DNA of 47,278 nucleotides from Desulfofustis sp. Its GTDB lineage: Bacteria; Desulfobacterota; Desulfobulbia; Desulfobulbales; Desulfocapsaceae. The translations under genes and the position numbers were made by a program. The DNA is taken from assembly GCA_022340565.1 (NCBI GenBank), contig JAJDNR010000027.1, forward strand, positions 1 to 47,278. Reading direction: 5' to 3'. The notes beneath the pieces are model-generated. The model ran no database searches. It had not been told where the DNA came from and worked only from the letters and a program-made list of their open reading frames with translations. Positions 9,089 to 17,305 of the stretch are shown piece by piece (position 1 is the first letter of the stretch; every line of letters begins with the position of its first letter).

Positions 9089-9721
9089 ATGGATACCATC
9101 ATCACCCTTCTGCAGGCGTTGAAAGTCGTGCCGGTCGTCAAACTGGACGAGGCCCGGGATGCGCTGCCGCTGGGCAGGGCCCTGATCGACGGCGGCCTGC
9201 CGATCGTCGAGATCACCTTCCGCACCGACGCCGCCGCCGAAGCGATTGCCGCGATCAGTTATGAACTGCCGGAGATCTGTGTCGGCGCCGGCACCGTGCT
9301 GACGGTCGACCAGGTCAACCAGGCCATCGACTCCGGGGCCGGCTTCATCGTTGCCCCGGGCTTCAACCCCAGGATCGTGGACTACTGCATCGACCGGGGA
9401 ATCCCCGTGTTTCCGGGGGTGAATTCCCCCACTGGGGTGGAAATGGGACTGGAACGCGGCCTGGAGGTGTTGAAATTCTTCCCCGCCGAGGCCTCCGGAG
9501 GACTGAACATGCTCAAGGCCATAGCCGGCCCGTACGGCCATGTCAGATTCATGCCGACCGGCGGCATCACCATCGCCAATCTCAAGGATTATCTGACATT
9601 CGACCGGATCATCGCCTGCGGCGGCACCTGGCTGGCGACCGCAGCGCTGATCAATGCCGGTCGCTTCGATGAAATCACCAGACTGATCGAAGAGGTCGTG
9701 GCCACGGTGAAGCAGCGCTGA
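9089..9721 (+). CDS. eda: KDPG/KHG-type 2-keto-3-deoxy acid aldolase
   Basis: 210 aa, the usual size of the trimeric class I aldolase family. Glu41 (IVEITFRT) is the general acid/base and Lys129 (VLKFFPAE) the Schiff-base lysine. GAGTV (67-70) and the phosphate/carboxylate loop PTGGI (156-160) are also present. It cleaves 2-keto-3-deoxy sugar acids to pyruvate and an aldehyde. With the divergent dehydratase and the downstream tartronate semialdehyde reductase, the aldehyde may be tartronate semialdehyde from a hexarate; that substrate assignment is inference, as the family also takes KDPG and KDPGal. ATG 9089 gives the canonical start MDTIITLLQ; the frame stays open upstream without homology. 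Confidence 0.9.
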   Translation: MDTIITLLQALKVVPVVKLDEARDALPLGRALIDGGLPIVEITFRTDAAAEAIAAISYELPEICVGAGTVLTVDQVNQAIDSGAGFIVAPGFNPRIVDYCIDRGIPVFPGVNSPTGVEMGLERGLEVLKFFPAEASGGLNMLKAIAGPYGHVRFMPTGGITIANLKDYLTFDRIIACGGTWLATAALINAGRFDEITRLIEEVVATVKQR

Positions 9722-9730
9722 CCGGTCAGG

Positions 9731-9761
9731 GGCTCCATGATCGGCCGCCGTCCATGGAGCC
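9731..9761. repeat. Perfect 9-bp inverted repeat between aldolase and methyltransferase genes
   Basis: GGCTCCATG and CATGGAGCC flank a 13-nt loop just after the aldolase stop. A smaller TCCG/CGGA hairpin follows. There is no U-run, so it may be a processing or attenuation structure rather than a full terminator. Confidence 0.45.
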
Positions 9762-9820
9762 GATCATCCGGCCTTCGGACCATTAACCTTCTAACCTTTC
9801 ACTATGAAGGAGAGCCGGAC

Positions 9821-11812
9821 ATGACCACGCACCGAGAGCGAATCCTCGACGTAATCCGGGGGGAGATGGTCGACACCATTCCCTACGTTCCCCGCATCGA
9901 TCTCTGGTACAACGCCAACCGGCGCCGCGGCACGCTGCCGGAAAACCACCGGAATCGCACTGCCGACGAGATCGCGCTGTCCCACGGCTGGGCGCTGCAC
10001 AAGATCGTGCCCGAGTTCCTCGAGCCGGACCGGATCGAGGACATCATCCATCGCGGAATCGGCCTCGTCAAGCTCAAGGAGTACACCTACGCATTCGAAT
10101 TTTCCTCTGATGTCGAAATCGAGGTAGACGGCGACTTTGACCGGATGCGGGTTGCCTATCACACACCGGTGGGCTCAGTCAGCGTGATCCATGGCTACAC
10201 CGAGGAGATGAAGGACGCGGGCGTGTCGGCTCCGTGGATCCAGAAGCACGCTATTCAGGGGCCGGAGGACTACCGGGTGCTGGCCCATATCTTCGGATCC
10301 ATGACCTTTCGCGCCGATTATGACCGTTTCAGGAAGTGGGAGGCTGAAATCGGCGACAACGGCCTGGCCCTCGAATCCACCCCGGCGCTCAACGCCGGCT
10401 CGCCGATGCACTTCATTCAGAAGGTGCTGGTCGATGCAACCAGCTTTTTTCTGCACTACCATGATTACAAACTGGAGATGGGGGAACTGGTTGAAGCGCT
10501 CGCCCACTGCTACGACCAGATCCTGCCGATCCTGGCCGATTCTCCAGCCACAGCGGTCTATTGGGACGCCAATGTGGACAGCATGATCACCTACCCCGCA
10601 TACATGGAGAAGGACCTCCTGCCGTGGTGGCACAAAGCCGCCGACTTGTTCCATGCCCGCGGCAAGCTGATGCTCGTCCACCCCGACGGTGAGAACCGCC
10701 TGCTGATGGATCTGCTGGCCGACTGCGGCGCAGACGTCTGCGAGGCGGTCACGCCCTCCCCGATGACCAAGGTCGCCATCGATGAATATTACGACAGCTG
10801 GTGCAGAAACGGTAAGCTGACGATGTGGGGCGGTATTCCGGAATCGCTGCTGCTGGAGAAATCGGCCACCAACGATGAGTTCGAGTCGTATCTGGACCAC
10901 CTGTTCAGGGCGGTCGCACCCGGAAGTCGATTTATTGCCGGAATCGGCGATACGACTCCGCCGGACGCGGTATTCGACCGGCTGGTGAGGCTCGGCGAGC
11001 GCCTCGAGAAGGAAGGCAGGCTGCCGCTGCAGGCCGGCGGGGTGATATTCGTGGACCCTGAGCAGCTCCCCTCACGCAGCGCAGGCGGCCCGGATGAACT
11101 CGCTGAACAGGTCTCCCCGGGCCTGCCGGCCGCCATGTCCGGCCCTGGCGAACTGCCTGACGAGCAACTCCGGATACTGTCCGTTATCAAGGAAACCGTG
11201 CTGCAGGGAGACAACCGGGCAATCAGGAATCAGGTCCGGGACGCCCTTGACTCTGGCTGTTCCCCGCAGGACATCCTGAACCGGGGCATGCTGTCAGCGA
11301 TGGAGATCATCGGCGGCCGCTTCAAGGACGGGACCGTCTTCATCCCCGAGGTCCTGCTGTCGGCCCGGGCCATGAACGACGCGCTGACGGTCCTGGAACC
11401 CTTCCTGGCCGAGGGTGACAGCGGCGGCAAGGGGAGCGTCATGATCGGCACCGTTCGCGGCGATCTCCATGACATCGGTAAAAATCTGGTAAGCACCATG
11501 CTCAAAGGGGTCGGGTTCGAGGTCATCGACCTGGGAATCAACGTCAAAACGGAGGAATTCATCGCTCAGGCGGTCGCCAGAAAACCGGATATCCTGGCCC
11601 TCTCAGCCCTGCTCACCACGACCATGCCACAGATGAAGTACATCATCGACGAACTCGAGGCGGCCGGACTGCGTTCGGAGGTGCTGGTGATAATCGGCGG
11701 CGCTCCGGTTAATGACCGGTTTGCCCAGGATATCGGCGCCGACGGGTATGCCTCCGATGCGGGTGAGGCGGTGGATCTGGCCAGGAGGCTGCTCGCCGGC
11801 CGGAATACCTGA
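9821..11812 (+). CDS. Uroporphyrinogen-decarboxylase-family methyltransferase fused to a corrinoid-binding domain
   Basis: 663 aa fusion. Residues about 5-350 are a UroD/MtaA-like TIM barrel. Residues about 440-530 match the helical cap of methyltransferase corrinoid proteins, and 535-660 the cobalamin-binding Rossmann domain. The B12 motif is complete and correctly spaced: DLHDIG (Asp548, His550), 41 residues, SAL, 28 residues, GG. The architecture resembles CmuA, the chloromethane methyltransferase, and MtaA-MtaC pairs. The zinc-binding HxC of MtaA is not present; the corresponding region reads HPDGEN at His287, with Cys residues about 18-22 further on. It should transfer a methyl group from a donor to its own cobalamin. 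No methyl-acceptor enzyme or reactivation protein lies nearby. ATG 9821 has AAGGAGAG upstream. Confidence 0.88.
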   Translation: MTTHRERILDVIRGEMVDTIPYVPRIDLWYNANRRRGTLPENHRNRTADEIALSHGWALHKIVPEFLEPDRIEDIIHRGIGLVKLKEYTYAFEFSSDVEIEVDGDFDRMRVAYHTPVGSVSVIHGYTEEMKDAGVSAPWIQKHAIQGPEDYRVLAHIFGSMTFRADYDRFRKWEAEIGDNGLALESTPALNAGSPMHFIQKVLVDATSFFLHYHDYKLEMGELVEALAHCYDQILPILADSPATAVYWDANVDSMITYPAYMEKDLLPWWHKAADLFHARGKLMLVHPDGENRLLMDLLADCGADVCEAVTPSPMTKVAIDEYYDSWCRNGKLTMWGGIPESLLLEKSATNDEFESYLDHLFRAVAPGSRFIAGIGDTTPPDAVFDRLVRLGERLEKEGRLPLQAGGVIFVDPEQLPSRSAGGPDELAEQVSPGLPAAMSGPGELPDEQLRILSVIKETVLQGDNRAIRNQVRDALDSGCSPQDILNRGMLSAMEIIGGRFKDGTVFIPEVLLSARAMNDALTVLEPFLAEGDSGGKGSVMIGTVRGDLHDIGKNLVSTMLKGVGFEVIDLGINVKTEEFIAQAVARKPDILALSALLTTTMPQMKYIIDELEAAGLRSEVLVIIGGAPVNDRFAQDIGADGYASDAGEAVDLARRLLAGRNT

Positions 11813-11910
11813 ATTCGGGAATCTGGGACTTTTGCCTGGATCCGGCCCCGGAGCATATCGCCCTCCCGCTCTCCTGACAGGCCCCGCGTGAGGAGTGTGA
11901 AACGGACAGG

Positions 11911-11946
11911 GTAACGGCGTTACGGGGACAGAGCTGGTTCTGCCCC
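11911..11946. terminator. Two tandem hairpins between convergent genes
   Basis: GTAAC-GGC-GTTAC (11911-11923) is followed directly by GGGG-a-CAGA / TCTGCCCC with a six-base loop (11924-11946). They lie between the convergent corrinoid fusion and GarR genes. They may act as a bidirectional transcription end or be a degenerate REP-like palindromic element; neither strand has a strong U-run. Confidence 0.4.
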
Positions 11947-12013
11947 CGGTTGGTGATTCTTTCTATAGCTATTCTGTCTTCCGGCCATCAGCCCGCTGCC
12001 GCAGACCAGCCGC

Positions 12014-12898
12014 TTACCGTGATACCTCCACCTTGGCCAGCTGCTCGTAATAGCGGATAATTCCACCGTGGTCCAGTCCCTGCTTGCCGTCGATCTTCAG
12101 TGCCTGCATGATCTCCATCACCCCGGCGGTCAGCGGCAGCGGCACCCCGATCTCGTGGGCCGTTTCCATTACGTTGGCAAGGTCCTTGATGTGCAGCTCG
12201 ATCCTGAACCCCGGATCGAATTTCCTGTCCATCACCAGCGGCGCTTTGGCATCGAGCACGGTGCTGCCGGCAAGACCGCCGCGGATCGCTTGGTAGACCA
12301 GTTCCGGCTCGACTCCTGCCTTGGTGGCCAGTACCAGCGCCTCGGACATTGCCGCGATGTTGAGCGCGACAATGATCTGGTTGGCCAGCTTGGTGGTGTT
12401 GCCGGCGCCGATGGAGCCGGTGTAGACCACCGACCCGGCCATCGCATCCATGATCGCGAAACACTTGTCGAAGATCTCCTTTTTGCCTCCGACCATCACC
12501 GAGATCGTTCCGTCGATGGCCTTGGGCTCTCCGCCCGATACCGGGGCGTCGAGCAGTTCCACCCCGATTTTCTCGAGCTCTGCGGCCATCTCGCGGCTGG
12601 CAAGGGGGGCGATCGAACTCATGTCGATCACGCAGGTGCCGGCCCTGGCTCCCTCGATGATGCCGTTATCGCCAAGCACCACCGCCCTGACGTGGGGTGA
12701 ATTGGGCAACATCGTGACAATGAACTCGCATTGCGCCGCCACCTCTTTGGGTGTCGCGGCGACCGCCGCGCCCGCCGCCGCGACCTCCGCCACTGCCTCC
12801 TGGTTGAGATCCATAACCACCAGTTCATACCCGGCCTTGAGCAGATTCTTGCTCATCGGCTTGCCCATGATTCCAAGACCGATAAATCCTACTTTCAT
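12014..12898 (-). CDS. garR: Tartronate semialdehyde reductase (2-hydroxy-3-oxopropionate reductase)
   Basis: 294 aa beta-hydroxyacid dehydrogenase. The N-terminus has the NAD(P) loop GLGIMGKPM, the substrate signature DAPVSGG is at 118-124, and the catalytic lysine is Lys170 (NTTKLANQ), followed by KDL in the C-terminal helical domain. Length and motifs fit GarR/GlxR, which reduce tartronate semialdehyde to D-glycerate. It is the second gene of a two-gene minus-strand unit, 30 bp after hydroxypyruvate isomerase, which interconverts its substrate with hydroxypyruvate. An AAGGAG sits six bases before the ATG. Alternative: a related 3-hydroxyisobutyrate dehydrogenase; the neighbour makes GarR the better call. 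Confidence 0.9.
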   Translation of the reverse strand: MKVGFIGLGIMGKPMSKNLLKAGYELVVMDLNQEAVAEVAAAGAAVAATPKEVAAQCEFIVTMLPNSPHVRAVVLGDNGIIEGARAGTCVIDMSSIAPLASREMAAELEKIGVELLDAPVSGGEPKAIDGTISVMVGGKKEIFDKCFAIMDAMAGSVVYTGSIGAGNTTKLANQIIVALNIAAMSEALVLATKAGVEPELVYQAIRGGLAGSTVLDAKAPLVMDRKFDPGFRIELHIKDLANVMETAHEIGVPLPLTAGVMEIMQALKIDGKQGLDHGGIIRYYEQLAKVEVSR

Positions 12899-12928
12899 TG
12901 CTATCTCCTTTGTACTTTGATCAAACGA

Positions 12929-13705
12929 TTAACGATAATCCGACATCCAGCCGAGACCTGCCTTGGTATCTTCCGCCGGGATGTACTCGCAACCGATCCA
13001 GCCGTCGTAACCGGCCGCATCGATCGCCTTGAACAGGTTGGTGAAATTGATTTCGCCGGTGCCCGGTTCATGCCTTCCCGGGTTGTCGGCCAGCTGGATA
13101 TGGCCGATCCGGTTCATCAGGGAGGTGACCGTGTTGATCAGTTCCCCTTCCATCCGCTGCATATGATAAATATCGTACTGGAACCTGACGTTGTCGCGGT
13201 CGACCGCATCGATGAGTTTCACGGCCGCCTGCGATCCAACCAGGTGGAAACCGGGTATGTCACGGCTGTTCAACGCCTCCACAAGCAGCGTGATGTTTGC
13301 CTCTGCCAGCGCGTCGGCGGCGAACCGGAGGTTGGTGACCAGCGTCTCCAGGACCGCTTCGGGGTCTGCATCGGCCGGGGTGAGCCCGGCCAGACAGTTC
13401 AGCCGCGGGCACTGCAGCACTGTGGCATAGGCCAGCGCCCGTTCCACGTTCTCCTGAAATTCCTGCTCCCGACCCGGCAGGCAGGCGATTCCCCTCACCC
13501 CGGCTGCCCACTCGTCCACGGGCAGATTGAAAAGCACCTGCTCAAGGTTGTTGGCGTCGAGCAGCCCTCGCAGCTGCTCCGCCGGCCATCCGTAGGGGAA
13601 CATAAACTCGACGGCGCTGAATCCGTTTTCGGCCGCCTTCCCGAACCGCTCGACAAAATCGACCTCGGTGAACAACATGGTGAGATTGGCACTGAATTTC
13701 GGCAT
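12929..13705 (-). CDS. hyi: Hydroxypyruvate isomerase
   Basis: 258 aa TIM-barrel protein of the xylose-isomerase-like family. Hallmarks of Hyi are present: the catalytic pair Glu143 (LLVEALN) and Glu240 (GCEYIP), metal/substrate residues in FQYDIYHMQ (Asp178, His181), and the C-terminal HIQLADNPGRHEPGTGEI block. It interconverts hydroxypyruvate and tartronate semialdehyde in the cytosol. It precedes garR by 30 bp on the same strand, forming a glyoxylate/glycerate-type salvage unit, and is divergent from a GntR-family regulator that probably controls both. Confidence 0.93.
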   Translation of the reverse strand: MPKFSANLTMLFTEVDFVERFGKAAENGFSAVEFMFPYGWPAEQLRGLLDANNLEQVLFNLPVDEWAAGVRGIACLPGREQEFQENVERALAYATVLQCPRLNCLAGLTPADADPEAVLETLVTNLRFAADALAEANITLLVEALNSRDIPGFHLVGSQAAVKLIDAVDRDNVRFQYDIYHMQRMEGELINTVTSLMNRIGHIQLADNPGRHEPGTGEINFTNLFKAIDAAGYDGWIGCEYIPAEDTKAGLGWMSDYR

Positions 13706-13785
13706 AATTTTACTGATCCCTGAGCGTGTAGGTTAACGATTTGCCTGCTGAGGATTTGACTGCTTGCAAAACCGAACGCATTGCA

Positions 13786-13822
13786 GCATAATAACTGAAG
13801 ATCTAAACATCAGATGTTATGC
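13786..13822. promoter_or_regulatory. Nested palindromes in the hyi-garR / GntR divergent promoter region
   Basis: A perfect 13-bp palindrome AACATC-A-GATGTT (13806-13818) lies inside a larger imperfect dyad, GCATAATAACTGA (13786-13798) against TCAGATGTTATGC (13810-13822), 11 of 13 positions complementary. It sits between divergent hyi and the GntR-family gene, the expected place for that regulator's operator. Binding is inferred from position only. Confidence 0.45.
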
Positions 13823-13922
13823 TATCCATAGTGCACTTTGCCCCCGGCGTCAATAAAAATCTGACGGAGGCAGGCGATCGATCCGATCCCATTACGACTG
13901 CGGACCGATTTCATATTATCAT

Positions 13923-13928
13923 TATAAT
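13923..13928 (+). promoter_or_regulatory. Candidate -10 box (TATAAT) for the GntR-family gene
   Basis: A perfect TATAAT lies 36 bp before the start codon in an AT-rich stretch. No good -35 hexamer is found at 17 bp, so the promoter may depend on an activator or be misidentified. Confidence 0.3.
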
Positions 13929-13963
13929 TCAGCATCTTATAAACACAGTACGACAACATCGGC

Positions 13964-14701
13964 ATGGATGACCAGATCTTTCAGATAGAACGGAAACGGC
14001 TCGCAGACCAGGTCGCCGACCGGCTCATTGAGCTCATTGCCGAGGGCCGGCTCAAGCCTGGGGATCGGTTGCCATCCGAAACCGAGCTGATGAGGCAGTT
14101 CCAGGTCGGCAGAAGCTCGATCAGAGAGGCTGTCGGGGCGTTGTCGCTGATCGGGCTGGTTACCGTAAAGCCGGGCCAGGGAACCCATGTCGCTGATTTT
14201 TCGGTGGAAGGCGACGCCAAACGGATCGGCCTGATCGGAATCGGCCGGGAAAAGATTCGTGAGATCGTCGAAGCGCGAATCGAGCTGGAGTGCATCATTG
14301 TCCGTCTTGCCGCCGAGCGCGCATCTGCCGGCGACATCGCCGATATCAGGGCCAGCCACGACCGCCTCAGACAGGCCATGAGCCGGCATGAAGACCCGAC
14401 ATCCGCTGATCTTGAATTTCACCTGGCAGTCGCCAGAGCCTGCCGCAACAGCGTTCTGATCCGCTTTCTGATGGAGCTGAGGCAGCCGATCTGGCACTGG
14501 ATGAAGCAGAAAGCCAAATATGACTGGGGATATGCCCAGGTGTACGATCAACACGAGGCCATCCTTCGGGCCATCGAGCAGCGGGACGCAAAAACCGCCG
14601 AGGAAGCGGTCAAATCTCATCTCCGCTCCGCCGGTGAGCGGCTGATCACATCGATTCACGAAGGAGAGGCAGAACCGCCCGCACCATCATCGAGCCGCTG
14701 A
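13964..14701 (+). CDS. GntR family (FadR subfamily) transcriptional regulator
   Basis: 245 aa. The N-terminal winged HTH shows the GntR signature, with RLKPGDRLPSETELM and the recognition segment VGRSSIREAVGAL. The C-terminal all-helical FCD domain (about 90-230) has the usual metal-ligand spacing: Asp and His in LEFHLAVARA and the later His in DQHEAI and KSHLRSA. FCD regulators respond to organic or sugar acids. It is divergent from hyi-garR with 258 bp between them carrying nested palindromes, so it probably represses that unit. No clear Shine-Dalgarno precedes the ATG. Confidence 0.88.
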   Translation: MDDQIFQIERKRLADQVADRLIELIAEGRLKPGDRLPSETELMRQFQVGRSSIREAVGALSLIGLVTVKPGQGTHVADFSVEGDAKRIGLIGIGREKIREIVEARIELECIIVRLAAERASAGDIADIRASHDRLRQAMSRHEDPTSADLEFHLAVARACRNSVLIRFLMELRQPIWHWMKQKAKYDWGYAQVYDQHEAILRAIEQRDAKTAEEAVKSHLRSAGERLITSIHEGEAEPPAPSSSR

Positions 14702-14756
14702 CGATCACCCATCGACCGATACCTGGACTGCACCGCAATCCTGAACGGCCGGCCGT

Positions 14757-16124
14757 TTACGGTATGCCGGAGAATTCAGCGGTGCCGATCGCATCCTTGC
14801 CGGCCGATTTGACCGCGAACAGGGCCTCGTCGGCCAGGGCCAGCAGGCTGTCCCGGTCTCCGGCATCGTCGGGGAAGGTGGCGATCCCGAAGCTGGCGGA
14901 CATACGCACTGCCAGGCCCTTATTCTGGAGGTAGGTGGTCTTCTTCATGCTGGCGCGTACGTTCCGGACCTGTTCGAGCGCGGCCTGCTTGCCCTTTCCG
15001 GGCAGCACCAGAACAAACTCGTCTCCCCCGTAGGCGACGCCGAAGGCGGGGTCCTCGATGCTCTCCTGAAGGGTCGCCGCGACCTCCTTGAGCACCTGGC
15101 TGCCATTGAGATGGCCATAGGTATCCACCACCCGCTTGAAGTTATCCATGTCGAGGAAGACAAGAGAAAAGGGCGTGCCCGCCTCACCGCTCTCGGTGAC
15201 CATTCTGTCCAGAGCCTTGTAGAGGTGTCGGGTGTTGTAGAGACCGGTAAGATTATCGTGAATCGCCAGATAGCGGAACCGCTCCCTGCTCACCCGCAAC
15301 CGTTGTTCGGCAAGCTTCTGTTCGGTATTGTCGATCAGAATACCCTCGATCACCGGCTTGCCCAAGGTGTCTTCCGACAGTCTCATGCTGATCAGCGCCC
15401 ACACCGTCTTGCCGTCCGGTTTCACCATTTCCACTTCGTAATTCTTCACAACCCCGCGTTCTTTTACCAGCGACAGCAGCTTCCGGTGATCGTCAGGGTT
15501 GCTGAAGCACCCTACACCACCCCCGAAATGCCTGATGAAGTCGGTGGTCGTGTCAAAGTCGAAGGTCCGGGCCAGGGCAGGATTGACACTGATGAAATGG
15601 CCGTCGATCGTACACTCGTACATCCCCTGCACGGCATTGTTGTACATGATCCGGAAGCGGTCCCGGGCATCCTGCAGACGCTCCTGGGCCCTTTTGAGAT
15701 CGGTCAGGTCGGTCACCAGGACCAGGTACCCGCCGGGGCCGCCGTCTGCATCATGGAAGATGCTGCGCTTGCAGAGCAGCGGCACGGACGCTCCGTTGCC
15801 GGATTCGAACTGGGCCTCGAAACTCAGATGGTTTCTGTTCGCAAAGTGCGGAAACACACTGTTCTTGTCGTACAGGGTGTTGAAGGATTTGTGCAGCAGT
15901 TCCTGTTTTTCCCGGGCGAGTATGGTCAGGATCGCTGAATTGCAATCGGTTATGGTCAGAGCCTGGTCGAGTTCCAGGTATCCTTCCGAAGTCGAGTCGA
16001 TGACTCTTCGGTACTTCGACAGATTTTCCACTAGCTGCCGCTCGCAGGAACTTTTCAGGTCGGCCAGTTCGTGCTCGAGTTCATCTATCCTGCCGGTGAG
16101 TCTGATGATGTCGTCTGCTGTCAT
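14757..16124 (-). CDS. PAS-PAS-GGDEF diguanylate cyclase
   Basis: 455 aa, no membrane segment. A short N-terminal coiled coil (about 5-40) is followed by two PAS-like domains (about 38-155 and 165-280) and a C-terminal GGDEF domain (about 295-450) beginning HDNLTGLYNTRHLY. The active site reads YGGDEFVLVL, so it should be catalytically competent. The RxxD inhibitory site expected five residues upstream is missing (EDPA there), so it should escape product feedback. It would make c-di-GMP in the cytosol in response to an unknown PAS ligand. It ends convergently with the GntR-family gene. Confidence 0.9.
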   Translation of the reverse strand: MTADDIIRLTGRIDELEHELADLKSSCERQLVENLSKYRRVIDSTSEGYLELDQALTITDCNSAILTILAREKQELLHKSFNTLYDKNSVFPHFANRNHLSFEAQFESGNGASVPLLCKRSIFHDADGGPGGYLVLVTDLTDLKRAQERLQDARDRFRIMYNNAVQGMYECTIDGHFISVNPALARTFDFDTTTDFIRHFGGGVGCFSNPDDHRKLLSLVKERGVVKNYEVEMVKPDGKTVWALISMRLSEDTLGKPVIEGILIDNTEQKLAEQRLRVSRERFRYLAIHDNLTGLYNTRHLYKALDRMVTESGEAGTPFSLVFLDMDNFKRVVDTYGHLNGSQVLKEVAATLQESIEDPAFGVAYGGDEFVLVLPGKGKQAALEQVRNVRASMKKTTYLQNKGLAVRMSASFGIATFPDDAGDRDSLLALADEALFAVKSAGKDAIGTAEFSGIP

Positions 16125-16166
16125 GTTCTCTTGTGTCCGCGATTCATCCGCTAGAAGCGGTCTCGA

Positions 16167-16799
16167 TCAGGGGATGGCGATCTTCTGCTGCGCGTCCGGA
16201 ACCCGGTAGCCCGCCTCGAACGCCGGCCGCTTCGCCAGTCTCAGATACCATTCAAGCACATGGGGGAATTCATGCAGATCGATTTTATGGAACTGAAAGC
16301 GGCTTACCCATGGCCAGATCGCGATGTCGGCGATGGTCAGCTCACCGGTCGCCGCGAATCCCTGTCGTCCCAGCTGAGTGTCCAGCACCCCGTAAAGGCG
16401 CCTGGCCTCCTCATGATAACGTTTTTCGGCATAGTCAGATTTGCCCGGGTTGAAATGCAGAAAATGATGAGCCTGTCCGAGCATCGGCCCCTGCCCTGCC
16501 ATCTGCCACATCAGCCACTGCACGACCTGCCATTTTTCCCTGGCGTCGGCCGGCATCAGTTTTCCCGATTTCTCTGCGAGATAGAGCAGGATGGCGCCGG
16601 ACTCGAACAGGGCCTGCCCGGTTTCCTGGTCGACAATTGCCGGAATCTTGTTGTTGGGACTGACGGCCAGAAAGGCCGGATCAAACTGCTGCCCCGTGCC
16701 GATGTTGACCGGCACGACCTCGTACGGCAACGCCAGTTCCTCGAGCATGATGGACACCTTACGGCCGTTCGGCGTCCCCCAGGTGTACAAGGTGATCAT
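16167..16799 (-). CDS. Glutathione S-transferase family protein (YfcG/YghU-like)
   Basis: 210 aa, typical GST length. N-terminal thioredoxin fold (1-80): YTWGTPNGRKVSIMLEE has Thr/Asn in place of a catalytic Tyr/Ser/Cys, as in YfcG-type GSTs; NNKIPAIVD provides the cis-proline; ESGAILLYLAEK is the gamma-glutamyl-binding helix. The C-terminal helical domain ends with TIADIAIWPWV and RPAFEAGY. YfcG-type proteins act as disulfide reductases on glutathione species. The start at 16799 has GGAGGA just upstream; an earlier in-frame ATG would place the SD inside the gene. It is 42 bp upstream of the diguanylate cyclase on the same strand, which may be co-transcribed. Confidence 0.9.
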   Translation of the reverse strand: MITLYTWGTPNGRKVSIMLEELALPYEVVPVNIGTGQQFDPAFLAVSPNNKIPAIVDQETGQALFESGAILLYLAEKSGKLMPADAREKWQVVQWLMWQMAGQGPMLGQAHHFLHFNPGKSDYAEKRYHEEARRLYGVLDTQLGRQGFAATGELTIADIAIWPWVSRFQFHKIDLHEFPHVLEWYLRLAKRPAFEAGYRVPDAQQKIAIP

Positions 16800-17305
16800 A
16801 TCTTCCTCCGCTTGTTTCAATTACCATCAGACAAGCTCTACAGCGCTGCAATCGACACCGCCGGCCCTGTTACGGCAACATTGGGCGGATCCCGCCATGC
16901 CTGTCAATTCAGCCCGAGCAAAACCGTACCGTACAAGATAACGATTGATCAGCAAAAGGGTAGGCCCCTCAGTAAATACCTTTCTGTCGCGCGTGATGAC
17001 CTCAGAAAAGACCGTCGTGCTGCCGCGCGGATACAGGACCGATACGGCTCCGGTGAAGGCATCGGAGCCGTTCAGGAGCGGGCCATACACATCGGCAGCA
17101 GCGGACAGTTCATTAAGCCTGTAGGTGTTTGCCGGCGAGTATGCTATAATGGATGGATTAGAGCGGGCCACGATGGTTTTACCGTGAAGTCAGCAGGCAC
17201 GCTTCTGCTCTTCAGCAGGGGGTGCCGGTCTTATGAGCCGCCTGCGGCAGCCGGCAGCAAGACGAGTCAATTTCCGTACCATTCCAGGGAAAAGGGGATC
17301 TGCGC
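16800..17305. other. Intergenic region upstream of the CBS protein
   Basis: 506 bp with no supported gene. It separates the divergent GST and CBS genes. A consensus extended -10 is present at 17142-17150. I looked for a riboswitch-like fold in the 150-nt leader after it and found nothing recognisable. Confidence 0.5.
17142..17150 (+). promoter_or_regulatory. Extended -10 promoter for the CBS-domain gene
   Basis: TGCTATAAT, a perfect TATAAT with the TGn extension, about 155 bp before the CBS start. There is no good -35 at standard spacing, as is common with extended -10 promoters. Confidence 0.4.

Noticed and set aside
16827-17171. Possible minus-strand gene between GST and the CBS protein
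   Set aside because: No homology signal or SD, and it overlaps the consensus extended -10 promoter of the opposite strand.
17160-17305. A riboswitch in the leader of the CBS gene
   Set aside because: The leader is GC-rich and foldable, but no conserved riboswitch core was recognised.
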